DNA from: Anseranas semipalmata | Lineage: Eukaryota > Chordata > Aves > Anseriformes > Anseranatidae | Length of the DNA: 64,000 nt | Reading direction: 5' to 3' | Assembly: GCA_013399115.1 (NCBI GenBank) | Contig: VXAA01001495.1 | Location: 176,611-240,610, forward strand | Part shown: one piece after another, positions 49,990 through 61,680 of the stretch | How positions within the stretch are numbered: the first letter of the stretch is position 1 | Layout: each line of letters begins with the position of its first letter | Translations under genes and position numbers: made by a program | The notes under the pieces: generated by a model | Databases searched by the model: none | What the model was told of the DNA's origin: nothing | The model's input: only the letters and a program-made list of their open reading frames with translations

Positions 49990-52900
49990 GAGTCAGATAC
50001 TTCCTTAGTAATAGCTTTCACATTGCCCAGGCTAACAAAAGTATAGTGGCACCAAAACATTGTCTTTGTGCAAAATGCCCAGCTAAATTTTCCATTTTTA
50101 TCTCCATCTAGGATTTTCTAAAATTAGTCTGACTACCTTAAAGGGACTGGACCTCATGTTTTTCCAGAACGGTACCCCCAGAAAGTGACAGAACTTGAAA
50201 AATGAGTATCCTGACTCACCCAGACAGAAGGTTGTTAACTACCTGCTAGATCACAGCAGATGGGATTAAAAATGGGAAAAAGTCTCTCAATACAATGTCA
50301 AAGTAAGGAGGAAATTCTTTTGTCCCTGAAAAGGAAAAAGATAAAATATGAATGTTTTTGCTGCTGCACATACAAAAGATGTGAAATGCAGATTTCCTTG
50401 TATTTTACTTTGTGCTTTTAACTGAATTCAGGGATGCAACTGTGGGTTAGATATGCCCAGATCACCCCTGCCAGATTGGGTTGATTGAGGATTTAGACAT
50501 ACAGACAACTAAATTGTGAATTTTGAAAGTGTCTGTGGACAGATACAGACGCTGAGCTGTTCTGCTCAGCTAAGATGGGAGTTCCCCTTATCTTATCCAT
50601 GATCAGAAACCAGGTTTTTGCTACAAGTCATAGCTTGTATAAGGCATATGAATAGTCAAGGAGAATATTTGCAAAGAAGATATGAAGATGCTTTGTAAAT
50701 CTGTTATTTATGGGCCTAACTATGAATGTAGATCTTATCTTTAGAGACCACAGTTAAAATATTTTGGCTTTGATGTTTCCAAGTGATTCAGAAAATCCAC
50801 TCCATTAAACATATCATATTAGTTTGACTTAAAAGTCACTATCAACAGTTACTTATCGTCACTATCAGTAAAAAAAAAAAATAGAATTTAGAATATTTAA
50901 ACATTTTATTTAATATTAAAATACTTAATATTTAATAATTAATGATGATATTTTAAATATTTAAATATTCTATTTAAATATAAATATTTAAAAATATGTT
51001 AGAATTTTTAAAAATATTTTTACTTTTATTTACTTACTACTGTACAGAAAATAGGGATGAAGTGTTGTTTTTTTTTTCCATAAACATCTAAAAAGTAACA
51101 CACAACCATTTTTCTTTGGAGGATCAAGCCAGTAGACTACAGACAAGGAGTTTAGCCCTTATTTAAGAAGAGGGTAACTGCCAGTACTGCAAGTTTCCTT
51201 GCTGTCAGCTAGACTTACAGTGCTTTATGTTTTTCCTTTCACTTCCAGGCACTGTCATTATCTAATACTGTATCACCAGATAAACGTTCTTTAATTTACC
51301 AGTATGCAAGATGAAATATTCTCCTAATAGCCTTCATTACCATGATCAGGAAAGAAGTACTTCTCTACTTTGCAGCTATTCTTCAGGCCAGGATGTGTTA
51401 AAGCTATGTATGTGTCTGTGCATGTGTTGTACTATTTAACTCATCTGAAGCAAAGATGTTTAGCAAAGCTGAACAGGAGCAGACCCTAAACAATAAAAAT
51501 ACACTACGACACTGACACCTGTTGGCAAAAAGTGTGCCAAATTATAACAGCATTTTTACAGTTCTACATTTTCAGAAGCCATGAGAGCTCTGCCAATTAC
51601 ACCCCCATCTCCATGTGTAAGTCACCTGGATATGAAGAACCAAATATGAAACAAAATCTGAAGACTTGATCCTTAAGCTATCTGGAATTGGAGATCCGCA
51701 TCTGCCAAGATCCATATGCAGCTGAGTGAGGTCTAACAACAGTTACAAGGCATCAATACGCACCAACGCATATTTAACGTCTAGAGACCGTTTCAGAGTT
51801 CCCAAAATCAGCGTGTCAACTGTAGTAAGGGATATATCCAGCAAAGCACTGAAAGACATATTGTAATGTAGTTACAAAGGTTTTTCCATTTACATCATTG
51901 TAAGTGTAAGATGGATCCTGGAGCGGAAATACTGATCTTCGGGCCAACAGCAACTTAAATGAAAGCTGTTTAGGAATAAACTAGCAATGTGATAACTTTC
52001 ATTGCTCCCTTCCTACAAAAAAGAGAGATGAGTTTGACCAGAGTAATAAAAGACTGAAGCTGCACTATGGCATTTCCCCTATCTTAGCAGTGATCTGAGC
52101 TTCCTTTTTTTATGAGAAATTACTAAATGAGGAAGTAAGACTCCACGGAGAAATGAACAGAGAGGCAACTCGATCTGCTTGCTTTTCAGTGTAATGACAA
52201 GCTTCCCTACATCCTTACTGGCTATCCTGATAAGGACCAACTACTACTATCAGTTATAATTACCATCGGAGCAAAAAACTATGATTTGAGAACTGAGGCT
52301 TTCCAAGTTCAGCCCCTAATGACAATGCCAACCAGTTCATTTAGCAAAGTGAAGTGCTACATTAGTAACAGCCACCTAAACTCTGGCTGACCTAAGAAGC
52401 AATGTTTCAATATGTGCCCTGTTTTCTACTGCATGTCTCCAATATTTCTGAAAAGAAGCAACATCAGCAACAAATTGAACACTAAATTGAACTGGCAGCA
52501 AATCCTGTAGTCATTCAAGGTCACAGAATAGTCTTGTCTTCGCTTGTCTGGTGATTGGTAGCCTCCTTTTCAACAGTTCAATAATTAATTCAGCCTTCAG
52601 CACATTAAAAAACAATTCCTCTTGCAAGGTAAATGAGAGTTCAAAGAACCCTCCAGTTCCTAGTTAATGACATGTATGGGCTCTAGTGCTCTCCCTGAGA
52701 CCTGTTCGCCCTCCTTCCCCTGCAGGCATGCTCTCTTGACCAAAAGGCATCACCATGTCTCCTCAAAGGAGCACCAACTCTTATATGTGCAATATTCACT
52801 ATTAAAACTGGCATTTACAGGAATGGAAACCAGGGATAGGATCAGCCTAGATACAGGAATCTGCAGAAAACAAGTTAGATTGGCAGGTCATGATCAGTCA

Positions 52901-53489
52901 AACTGAACAGTGTCCAGAATAAGTCTCAAACCTGATAACCCTAGAAGACTATTCACCCCAGCTATGTAATGATTTACACAGAGGAAATTGTCTGTGCCAG
53001 TCATTTGTACCTGTAATGCAAAGTACAAAATGGATAACATTCACCTGAATGAAAGATAATCAAAACTTCAAATAGGATTTTGTTTGTTGTGGTTCAATCT
53101 GTTACACTGTTTTGGACTATAACGTCTGTGAATGATACCAGAAAATGAAAACACTGAACTTTGTTAGACAGAATGGTGAGAGATGACGTACCTATTTTAT
53201 TTTTACTTTCTTTATCGCAAATATATTCTATATGAAAAGGACCCAGTGTGGTCTGAGTCACAAGGGAACGTGGCATTCCTACACCCAATCACAGGGGTCT
53301 GTAACTTTAAACCGGCTACTCTCACCTTGCGCAGTAAAGAAAAAACAGCATGCACTGGGTTTACTCTGTGTCACATCACGGGAACGCGTAGCATCGCATC
53401 ATGGAAAAGAGGAGCATAAAATGTCAGGAGGTAAAGAGGACTCTATGACCCTGTCATGCCCTCCAGACTTTAAACTGCTACAAGGACTG
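49990..53489. other. Intergenic, AT-rich, no gene
   Basis: The main visible structure is the very AT-rich block at 50870-51045. The remainder shows only short chance ORFs. Confidence 0.6.
50870..51045. repeat. Very AT-rich block with repeated TATTTAAATAT words
   Basis: Almost only A and T for about 175 bases, with repeated and self-complementary words (tatttaaatat, aatatttaa). It can fold into hairpins or melt easily. No origin or matrix-attachment function can be shown from sequence. Confidence 0.75.
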
Positions 53490-54080
53490 CATCAAGCATG
53501 GCATTGCTAACCGGTTGAGGGAAGTGATAGTCCCGCTCTGCTCTGGTGCGGCCTCACCTCCAGTGCTGTGTGCAGTTTGGGGCACCACAGTATAAGAAAG
53601 ATATGGAACTGTTGGAAAGTGTCCAAAGGAGGGCTACTAAAATAGTGAAGGGTCTAGAGGGGAATGCATATGAGGAGTGGCTGAGATCACTTGGTTTGCT
53701 CAGCCCAGAGCAGAGGAGGCTGAGGGGAGGCCTCATGGCGGCCTGCAGCTACCCCACGAGGGGAGCGGAGGGGCAGGCGCTGATCTCTGCTCTCTGGTGA
53801 CAGCGACAGGACCCGAGGGAACGGCATGGAGCTGTGACAGGGGAGGGTCAGGCTGGGTGTCAGGAAAAGGTTCTTCAACAAGAGGGTGGTCAGGCACTGG
53901 GACAGGCTCTGCAGGAAAGTGGTCACAGCACTGAGCTGCTAGAGTTCAAGAAGCATTTGGACAACCCTCTCAGACCTATGGTCTGATTTTTGGGTGGTCC
54001 TGTGTGGAGCCAGGAGTTGGACTCAGTGATCCTTGATCATTGTGGGTCCTTTCCAACTCAGGATATTCTACATTCTATGA
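53490..54080 (+). mobile_element. CR1 LINE, 3' part with complete 3' end
   Basis: The plus strand carries the CR1 C-terminal reverse transcriptase region (frame 53546-53800: [47 protein letters not shown]). The 3' UTR follows (aggttcttcaacaagagggt, ggactcagtgatccttgatc, gtgggtcctttccaactcag) and ends with cattctatga at 54080. It is 5'-truncated near 53490. Its orientation is opposite to the CR1s at 7.3 and 44.8 kb. The coding piece is only the last part of the protein and is not functional on its own. Confidence 0.95.
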
Positions 54081-57000
54081 CTGTAATGACAAGTCAGAGT
54101 GCTTTTCAAGAGAATACTTTGCTGCCCAGAACCCCATGGTGTCACACACACTGTCCCAGCCATCCCTGTTTACACCAAGATCCTATTTACACCCATTCAA
54201 GACTGTGAGAGTAGGGCCCTTTATATCAGCTTCAACCACATATATGACTACAGAAGGGTCTCCTGGGTCTTATATAGCTCTTAATGCTGCAAAGTGGCTG
54301 AAACAGTAGCCAGGAACAGTCCCATTGCATTTGTTTCAAATTTACCCCTTTCTGAGAGATTAGCTTTATTTCTGACACAAACCAACAAAAGATTAACAGC
54401 AACTTACACTTTCTCCAAATTGGTCTGTAGCAACTCTTTGCAGAGACCTTACAGTCTGTTCTAGATGCCTCTACCTAAGGAACCATTCCCACATCCCTTT
54501 TATTCACAGCAGAATAAATGTTTCAAATGCACCTGGGGAAAGGGGGCAGGGAGAGGGGGCACACCCACCTTGTAACATCTCCTATGAAGAGGACCTGTGG
54601 ACTGCTAGTTTGCTGAGAAAACACACTCAAATACCCTAGCAATATTAGCAGATATTTAAGCTCATCAGTGCAGGGACCATATATTACTACATGTTTGTGA
54701 AACATCTACAATTGCAACTTGATTACAAATCTAATCAGCGAATCTGGAGATTAAAGCTGTGAACATATTGAGTACCAACAAAACTTCTGCAATTCATTCA
54801 CAGCCTGCCAACTCCCTCCAATACAACTCAATGTTAGTCTTTTTCATAACAGTTCTTACCACAATTTTCTGCTGCAGGGTGTTGTGTTTTTTGTTTGTTT
54901 GTTTTTGTTTTGTTTTTAATAAAGGAATTATGCAAGTACTGTATGAAGGGCAAAATGCATAGTTCATGCTGAACAAAAGTAATTGACTTGTGAGTGACAA
55001 AATAATTATATATATATACTGGGTATTTAGCTATTTTTATGTATTATAAATACTAGCTTTGCTGCATTAGGAAGAATACAGTGTTCTCAAAGATCAATAA
55101 TACTGCATGAGTCTATACACAAGAATTCAACATTCTTAAAAAATTTTCCACCAGAAAATTAAAGTTGCCTGCCAACAATCAGTAAGTTTGTGTTGTTGAG
55201 CATTTGTTGGAGTTTTTCAACTTCTTTGAAACTTTTGGTCAGATGACCACTGTTCTTCACAGTCTATATAAGTTTTGTGCTACTGATCACTCCAGCCTTT
55301 TAGTTGGAGTAATTATTTCAGAATATTAAACATTAACTGTTGTTGGTTTTGTTGTTGTTATAGAGCCACTTATAGTTGATTTAGTGATGAAATAAGTTGT
55401 AGGTATGTAGGTGTTGCTTGGGGATAAGACAGATCCATTTTGCACTTACACCTGCTGCATCATGCAATATTAACAACTAATTTGATGCAAGCACCACTTA
55501 CTTCACAATCATGAATACTGTAGATATTGGTACACTGGATTTAGAGCAAAAGCAGGAAAAAAAACATGTTGAAAAGTGATATTCTGGGATTTATGAGATC
55601 AAGTTTACAATCTGAAGAGCAAGATAAAAGAATATACACCTTTTAACGCACTAAGGGCTTGGCAGCAGATACATTGTAAAAGCCATTTAGAGATTTAACT
55701 GGTTTCTCATTTTTTGAAATCAGGCCTGATATGGGTATAATAGTATCCTACAAGCATTTCACCTTTTTCAGAAAATCAAATGAGGCACAAAAATATTTTG
55801 TGTATACTCTTAGCTTAAGTAAACTATCCAGAGCAATTAATATAGTTGGCAGTGTTAATCAAGCAATTACCTGACTTAAAATAGATCAATAATATTTTGG
55901 CATGATCATGTCACTCTGAAACACTGGGGTGAAGTTTCAGGAATGTCCCCAGAATAGATAACACAAAAAGGATATGAATATTACATGTACATACCTATGT
56001 ACAAATCTCAGCCTCACTTACTATTATATTAGTTTTAAAGAATTGAAAAGGACTAAATGTAAATAAAAACAGAGCATAGCCTCTTCTTTATGGCATAAAT
56101 AATACAATACAACAACTCCAACAGTCTGTGGCCAGCTTTTGATCTTCTACATAAGACATACTATTCATAGGAGGACTGGTTCTTTCCATTAGAATTGAAA
56201 TAATGTATCATGAGACTTGGGAGAGAATCTGGAGGACTGAGGTGAGGGTAAGATTTCCAGAGTCCAGGTTCACCGATGGATGATGGCTGGTGGATCAACT
56301 TGTTTATGGACATACCTATTGCTCAGTGGGAGCAGTAGGAATTTCAGCAGCTTCTGTGATGCTGTAACAGTCACCCTTACCTTCCCTGCTGCACTGTAGC
56401 CAGAAAGCTGGATGGAGGTAAGATTCCTGCTTCTTGATTGTGCATGTTTCTTTTTCTCCATTGTAATTGTCTTTTCCGTGACGTGACATACACTGATGCT
56501 GTTAAAAACCTTCTTCTAGTTTTAAACTAAATATATGCTAAATTAAGTAACAGCAGTATATAAATCTTTATGGAACAGACTAAATACCCTGTGAGTTCAT
56601 TTCTTAGGCACATCTTGAGAAGTTTGCCCTTCGAGTTTCAGAATCTATATGCATAGTTTGGCACAGATTAAAGTCAAGTGATATGGCACAAACTGCCCTA
56701 AAAGCCTTTTTCCTATCAAAAAAAACCCACAGTGATAACTCCTGTTGTGGGGCAAAACAGCCTCATCCAGAATGTTTTCAAGAATGTGATGCAAGATGCT
56801 GCTATGCCAGAGCTCCTGCAAGCAGCAGGTATGCTGGCCAAGATCCACAACTTTTCAGTGAAGCAATACACCACCAAGTTATCCTGCTTCTGTAATGGAC
56901 ACTGCCTACTGGCGCACTTTTCAAGGTGGACTGAGCTCAGCAGAAGCTGAGAAATTCTGTTTCACGTATAAGAAAGATCCATGCCTCCATGATTGGCAGC

Positions 57001-57229
57001 ATATTCTGTTTTGGTTTGGCCTGTTTTACTTCATTTTGTTTTACCAGTCTCATTAAGGCTAGATTTACCAGAAGGAAGAAACCTTTTCCCTCCTCTTCCG
57101 AGTATCACATTCCCTATCCCCTCCTGCTATTCTTATAGAGCACTCTGCAGCGCCACACCATGGCTGCTCTGTATCTCCTGTACAGGATCACTATACTACC
57201 GTTATTAAATATTCAGAATATTTATGGCA
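54081..57229. other. Intergenic, no supported gene
   Basis: Simple GTTT-rich tract near 54889-54917 and short TA tract near 55006-55017. The 56645-56950 interval has overlapping 67-72 codon frames in several phases. Its text does not match any family I recognise, though it lies just before an L2-like relic and could be a further decayed part of it. Confidence 0.5.
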
Positions 57230-57545
57230 GCGGGATTTACCCCCCAAAATAAGAATGATTTGGACTATCTGCTTTGGGATTTTGATCAGGCATGTCAGTA
57301 GTCATTGGCACCTTATCTTCTCTGGCAAGACTGCAGTCATTTCCCTTGGCTGAGGACCTAGCTGCAGTTAGCTGGGTCTATGTTGTTGCCAAATGGGATT
57401 ATTACAACGCAATATATATGTGGCTAGTTTTGAAGACCACCTGGAAGCTACTACCAGAGCAGCATGTGGCTGCCCGTGAGATTAACAGCATCTGCTGTGA
57501 GGCATATAGTACATCAACACTGCACATTCCATCTATTTGCATAGG
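57230..57545 (+). mobile_element. L2-like LINE reverse-transcriptase relic
   Basis: The plus-strand frame at 57292-57627 contains KWDYYNAIYMWLVLKTTWKL, then QHVAAREI. This follows the conserved L2/CR1-clade pattern v.sRLDYCNaLY.GLPlkt..kLQ.vQNaAARl, a C-terminal segment of the reverse transcriptase protein. DNA words such as tgggattattacaacgcaat and tgaagaccacctggaagcta support the same reading. Several diagnostic residues are changed (DYC to DYY, GLP to WLV), so it is a decayed copy. The 111-codon frame is a remnant rather than a host gene. Family choice (L2 against another LINE of this clade) is uncertain. Confidence 0.6.
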
Positions 57546-60500
57546 GCTGCAGCAGAACTGCCAGTGCTCAGTGAAGTCCTGCGTGAGGTGGCCTCAGCCA
57601 GCCTCCCTCCCTCCATCTTACAGGTAGTGTCTCAGAGCAACCGAACTGTTCTAGCTAAGGATCTGACAGACAAGGTATTCTGACTGCACTCCTTGACATT
57701 ACAATTTTTTCACTTATCTAGCACAGCCCACAGCTGTTGATCAAATGATCAACACAGTGGAATACACATCAATTTTTCTCAGACCTCTGCTGTGACAATT
57801 GAATTTTAAGCTTTTTATACAGAGCAACTGTGATCCATGTATACAGTTTAACACAGGCTACTGGAGTGGTGTATAGTAATGTCCCTAGCACCAGCAGCAG
57901 TAATAGCTTCATTGTTATATATTTTAAAATCACACAACATTTAGGGATTGGAGCACAACCCGTTATTGTAAAGAAAGATGAAAAATACTAAGTGGCAAAT
58001 GAGGAAACACAGCTTGCTCTGCATTTTCTTCTATCAGAGATCATGTAGTTGGGCTTCTTTGGCCCTGCTCCTCATGTGTCCCCACCGTAGCTCACACATT
58101 ATTTTCCTGACAAGCCCCATCCTTCATATTTCACTGATGGATTTATAACCTGTGGCACTCAATTGAGTACTTAGATAGTCAGAATCTGATCTCATTACAT
58201 GTGCGTCAGCAGAACTAACTCCAGAAAAGTCAATGGAACCAGGTTACATTTACAGACTTGGAGCCAAATTTTTAATTCACCACTCAACATCTGTCATAAC
58301 TTCGAATTTAAACTCTCCATGGACATGACCTACATTCCTAAACCTTACAGATGGTATTTTAATATTTCTATAATAAGAAAAATCTTGTGTGCCAGAAGAC
58401 AGTACTCAGTACTTCTCATCTAAGATATCTGACTTTACAGGCACCCTAATTCCTCAAGGAGTGTTTATAAGGGCAGCCACTTGGAACTCAGACAAAGGGA
58501 AAGGGAAAAGGAAAGAAGGCAGCTATGTCAACTGAAATGTCAAGGTGCTGGCTAGCCTAAAGCTCAGTTCCAAAACTAATTGGACAGGGGAACTCAGATA
58601 TATATTTTTTTCCACATTTCCACTGATTCCTATGTATTAAAACTTTCAGTGACCTCATCCAAACTGTGCTCGTCCTGAAAAGCCTGGAATCATCAATGCT
58701 AGCTCAGAACAGCTTTGAAATGATTTTTCATGCAGCTTTTGATGACAGAGTCTAAAATATCTGCTGCTTCACTGTTAAACACAGAAAGAGTTCTCATGTT
58801 TGGACATACTTTCTCCAGTTACGTTTTTTCTCTCTGCATTTTACACTGCAAGGAGCATTGATTAATGTGAATGTTTTAGCTGTAGTTGTTGTTTGTGTAT
58901 AAACTTTTGTTAAAACAAGTACTGCAGAATAAATGACCTTTATACAGACACCTATTAAGGCACTAAAAGGCTTGGCTACATTCATCTGAGACGCGTATAC
59001 ATAACGTTTGGAACAATAAAGGGATCAGCAGCTGCAAGGGGTTTGAATTGAATTCTTTAACAATAGAAAAGTTTTTCAGGCCCAAATACCAGCAAAGAGA
59101 ATTTTTTGCAGATAATCCAGGAGAAAGAAAATAATAAAAAAAATGCTAGCCAACTTTGCAGCAGTTAGCATAAGGGTGCCATCTGAAACATGTCAGCTTA
59201 AGAGTGCCCCATAGTACCATTCTTTTACACAACCATAGTATTCAGAACTGTTTCCCCAAATAATCCCAGATGGCATGCCACAAAATTTCAATTCATTTTA
59301 AAAGCTTTCTTTGCTGTTATTATGTGATTGAAAGTGCAAAAGCAAGTTGCCATTCTCATGGCACTATTTGCATTGGCTATTATCCCCTAAAATCCCCTTT
59401 AAACAGCTACATTGTCATCCCATAGGCCTCATTTAGAACTACAAAAAAGCCCAGATTAATTCGATCAAAGGGAGAGCCAAGTACAAAATGCACTTTTCAA
59501 ACTGTATCAGAGTAGGTTCCCTTTACAGATCGCTGCATGGCTAGAGCAATGCAAAAAAAACCCTGCCTGAAATAAAGCCAGAGCACTGACAGAAATAACT
59601 GTGCATGTTTCACATAAAGCTTTTGGGGCTCTTCCAGGGTAAGTCTCTCACTACAAATGATTACAATAAAATATATTTGAATATAAGTCTGTAAATTAAG
59701 TAGCAAGTATCAGTTTTTGCTTGTTTGGCTTTCCGCCACTACGTTCAGGATGCATTGATGACTTAGCCAGCTACAGACATTTCTGAAGTCTGTGTGTATT
59801 GGAATTTTTAATTAATTAACTTAACAATCAGCTATGAAACTTCCAAAAAAGTACAGACAACTTCCCCCAGAGTTATTTTGTTGCTATTGCAAAAAATCAT
59901 CATCGTCATCCGTGGTGAGGCAAAGGAAAAAGAAAAAGCTGCTGCTATCATTTCTGCAAAATAGTCTATTTCATCATCTAAGGTGAACCCTTTCAAGTTA
60001 AGCATTACACAGGTTCACAGATCTACAGCCAAAAAGTCTCTAGTGGCTTTTCAATCTCACCTGGGGTTCTGATGACAGGCAATAATGCTGATATTTTTGT
60101 TTCTCACAGAAGCTCCTTTGGTGTCTCTGCACCGTCTCGTTCTCTCAGTCTCTACTGGAGTTTGCTTATTGGTGCTGCCATCAGTTCTCTCACCCTCGGT
60201 CTGAAGCGGTTTCTTCAGCAGCTGCTTTTGTGTACCGAGAACATTTTGCAGGGTAAAGGACTGCAGCACAAAGGTAGAGCAACTGAACACGTGCAGCAAT
60301 ATGTGCCATTGCCTCTTAAAGGACACATCAGACCAAGAGAGACACGCTGAAAAGCTGAGCAGCTGCAACTAATATTGAAGTCACTTGCTGTAGGATGAAA
60401 CTGGATGAATGCTTTTGTTAGCCACTTCCAATGGGTTTTAGATTTTTGAACAGCACCATTTTAATATAACAGATGTATTTGTTTATTTACTACTGGTATT

Positions 60501-61599
60501 TTATAGAAGAAGTGTTTACATGTTATGTAGCAAGAAAGTGTTCCTGTGGAGATAGAAATAGCTCACACAGAGAAAAAAGGCCTTGAAAATCTGTGTAATA
60601 AACATATATTATCTGTAAAAACTATTAATACACTGGCATACAAACCTTGTTTTACTGCTTGCAATTATGAAAATCATTATTTTCATTTGTGCTGTTGGGA
60701 ACAAGAACAGTGAGGAAGTAAGTTAAACATGAAAAATGTAAAATCGGTTGTGTATTAAAAGGGTGCAAATTTTTTTTAAAAAGGCACGCACTTCCAATAT
60801 GATAGATTTCATATTCAATTACAAACACAGTTTGAGTTTTTAAAAATCTGCATTTATATGTCATTCCACATATTCATGGAAAAAAGTGCCAGAACTTACT
60901 AAAGTCAGTCATAACAAGGTACTCACATCTTTGTATGGAGCAGTATACAGAAAAAAAACGCTTCAAATAAGCTGCTTTGTCCCAAGAAAAGAAGGTAGCT
61001 TCAATGAGTATTTGTCCCAGACATCTCTTTACCATAAGACATACAACTTATTACACTATTGCAGCACTTTTAGTACTAAAAAGTAGTTTCAACCCATAGA
61101 AAATTATCAAAATATGGTACTTTATGGAATGAGGCTCCAATCCTGTAAACATGCTTGATAAATCTCATGAAAACCCATTAGGTTGTACAAGGGTTTGTAG
61201 AACCAGGTGCTCAGGGCTAGATCCAAAGACTCTTTAAGATGTCTATCTGTAAAAAGACCTAATTTAAACATAAAGACCTTCAAACACATGCTTAGCTTTT
61301 TTTTTTTTTTTTTTTTTTTTTAGCTAATCCTGGGAATGCCTAACCACTTACAGACACTTAATTCCCAACAGTAAAGAACTATAAACTGAATCATCTTGTA
61401 AGCATTCCCAGATTCAGGTCATAACATGGAAGCCAATAATAGCGTAAATCCCTCAGGATCCATGAGCTCAGGATCCCTGCCATTTTTCAGCACAGCCTGA
61501 TCAAACAGACATTCTCTAGCTACACGTATCAGATTACACTCTGCACAAAGTACAGCCAGATGAGGCAGAGCTTCTGCCGTGCTCCCCTACTAAATCATT
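57546..61599. other. Intergenic, no supported gene
   Basis: Contains chance ORFs (for example 60072-60350 plus and 60057-60368 minus, which overlap) and a 25-T run at 61297-61321. No domain or repeat family was recognised. Confidence 0.55.
61297..61321 (+). repeat. Poly-T run (25)
   Basis: Uninterrupted T run. Possibly the reversed poly-A tail of a retroposed sequence, but no source is recognisable. Confidence 0.85.
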
Positions 61600-61680
61600 C
61601 AATCGGTTGTTAGAGCACTCTTGCTGGATGGCAAAGGGATTTGAACTGGCATCACCATCCCCAGGCAAAGGCAAATTGCA
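61600..61680. repeat. Possible tRNA-like SINE remnant
   Basis: The plus strand has ggttgttagagcactcttgc, like the tRNA-derived head of old SINEs (tggttagagcactc.cctgg). It is followed by gggatttgaactggc, whose complement contains GTTCAAATCC, a good B box. The second part, extended to catccccaggc, reads as an inverted copy of the same kind of tRNA-like sequence. Decayed; assigned by eye. Confidence 0.35.

Noticed and set aside
60057..60368. Overlapping 92- and 103-codon ORFs on opposite strands
   Set aside because: There are no family features, no splice or promoter context, and antiparallel open frames suggest chance.
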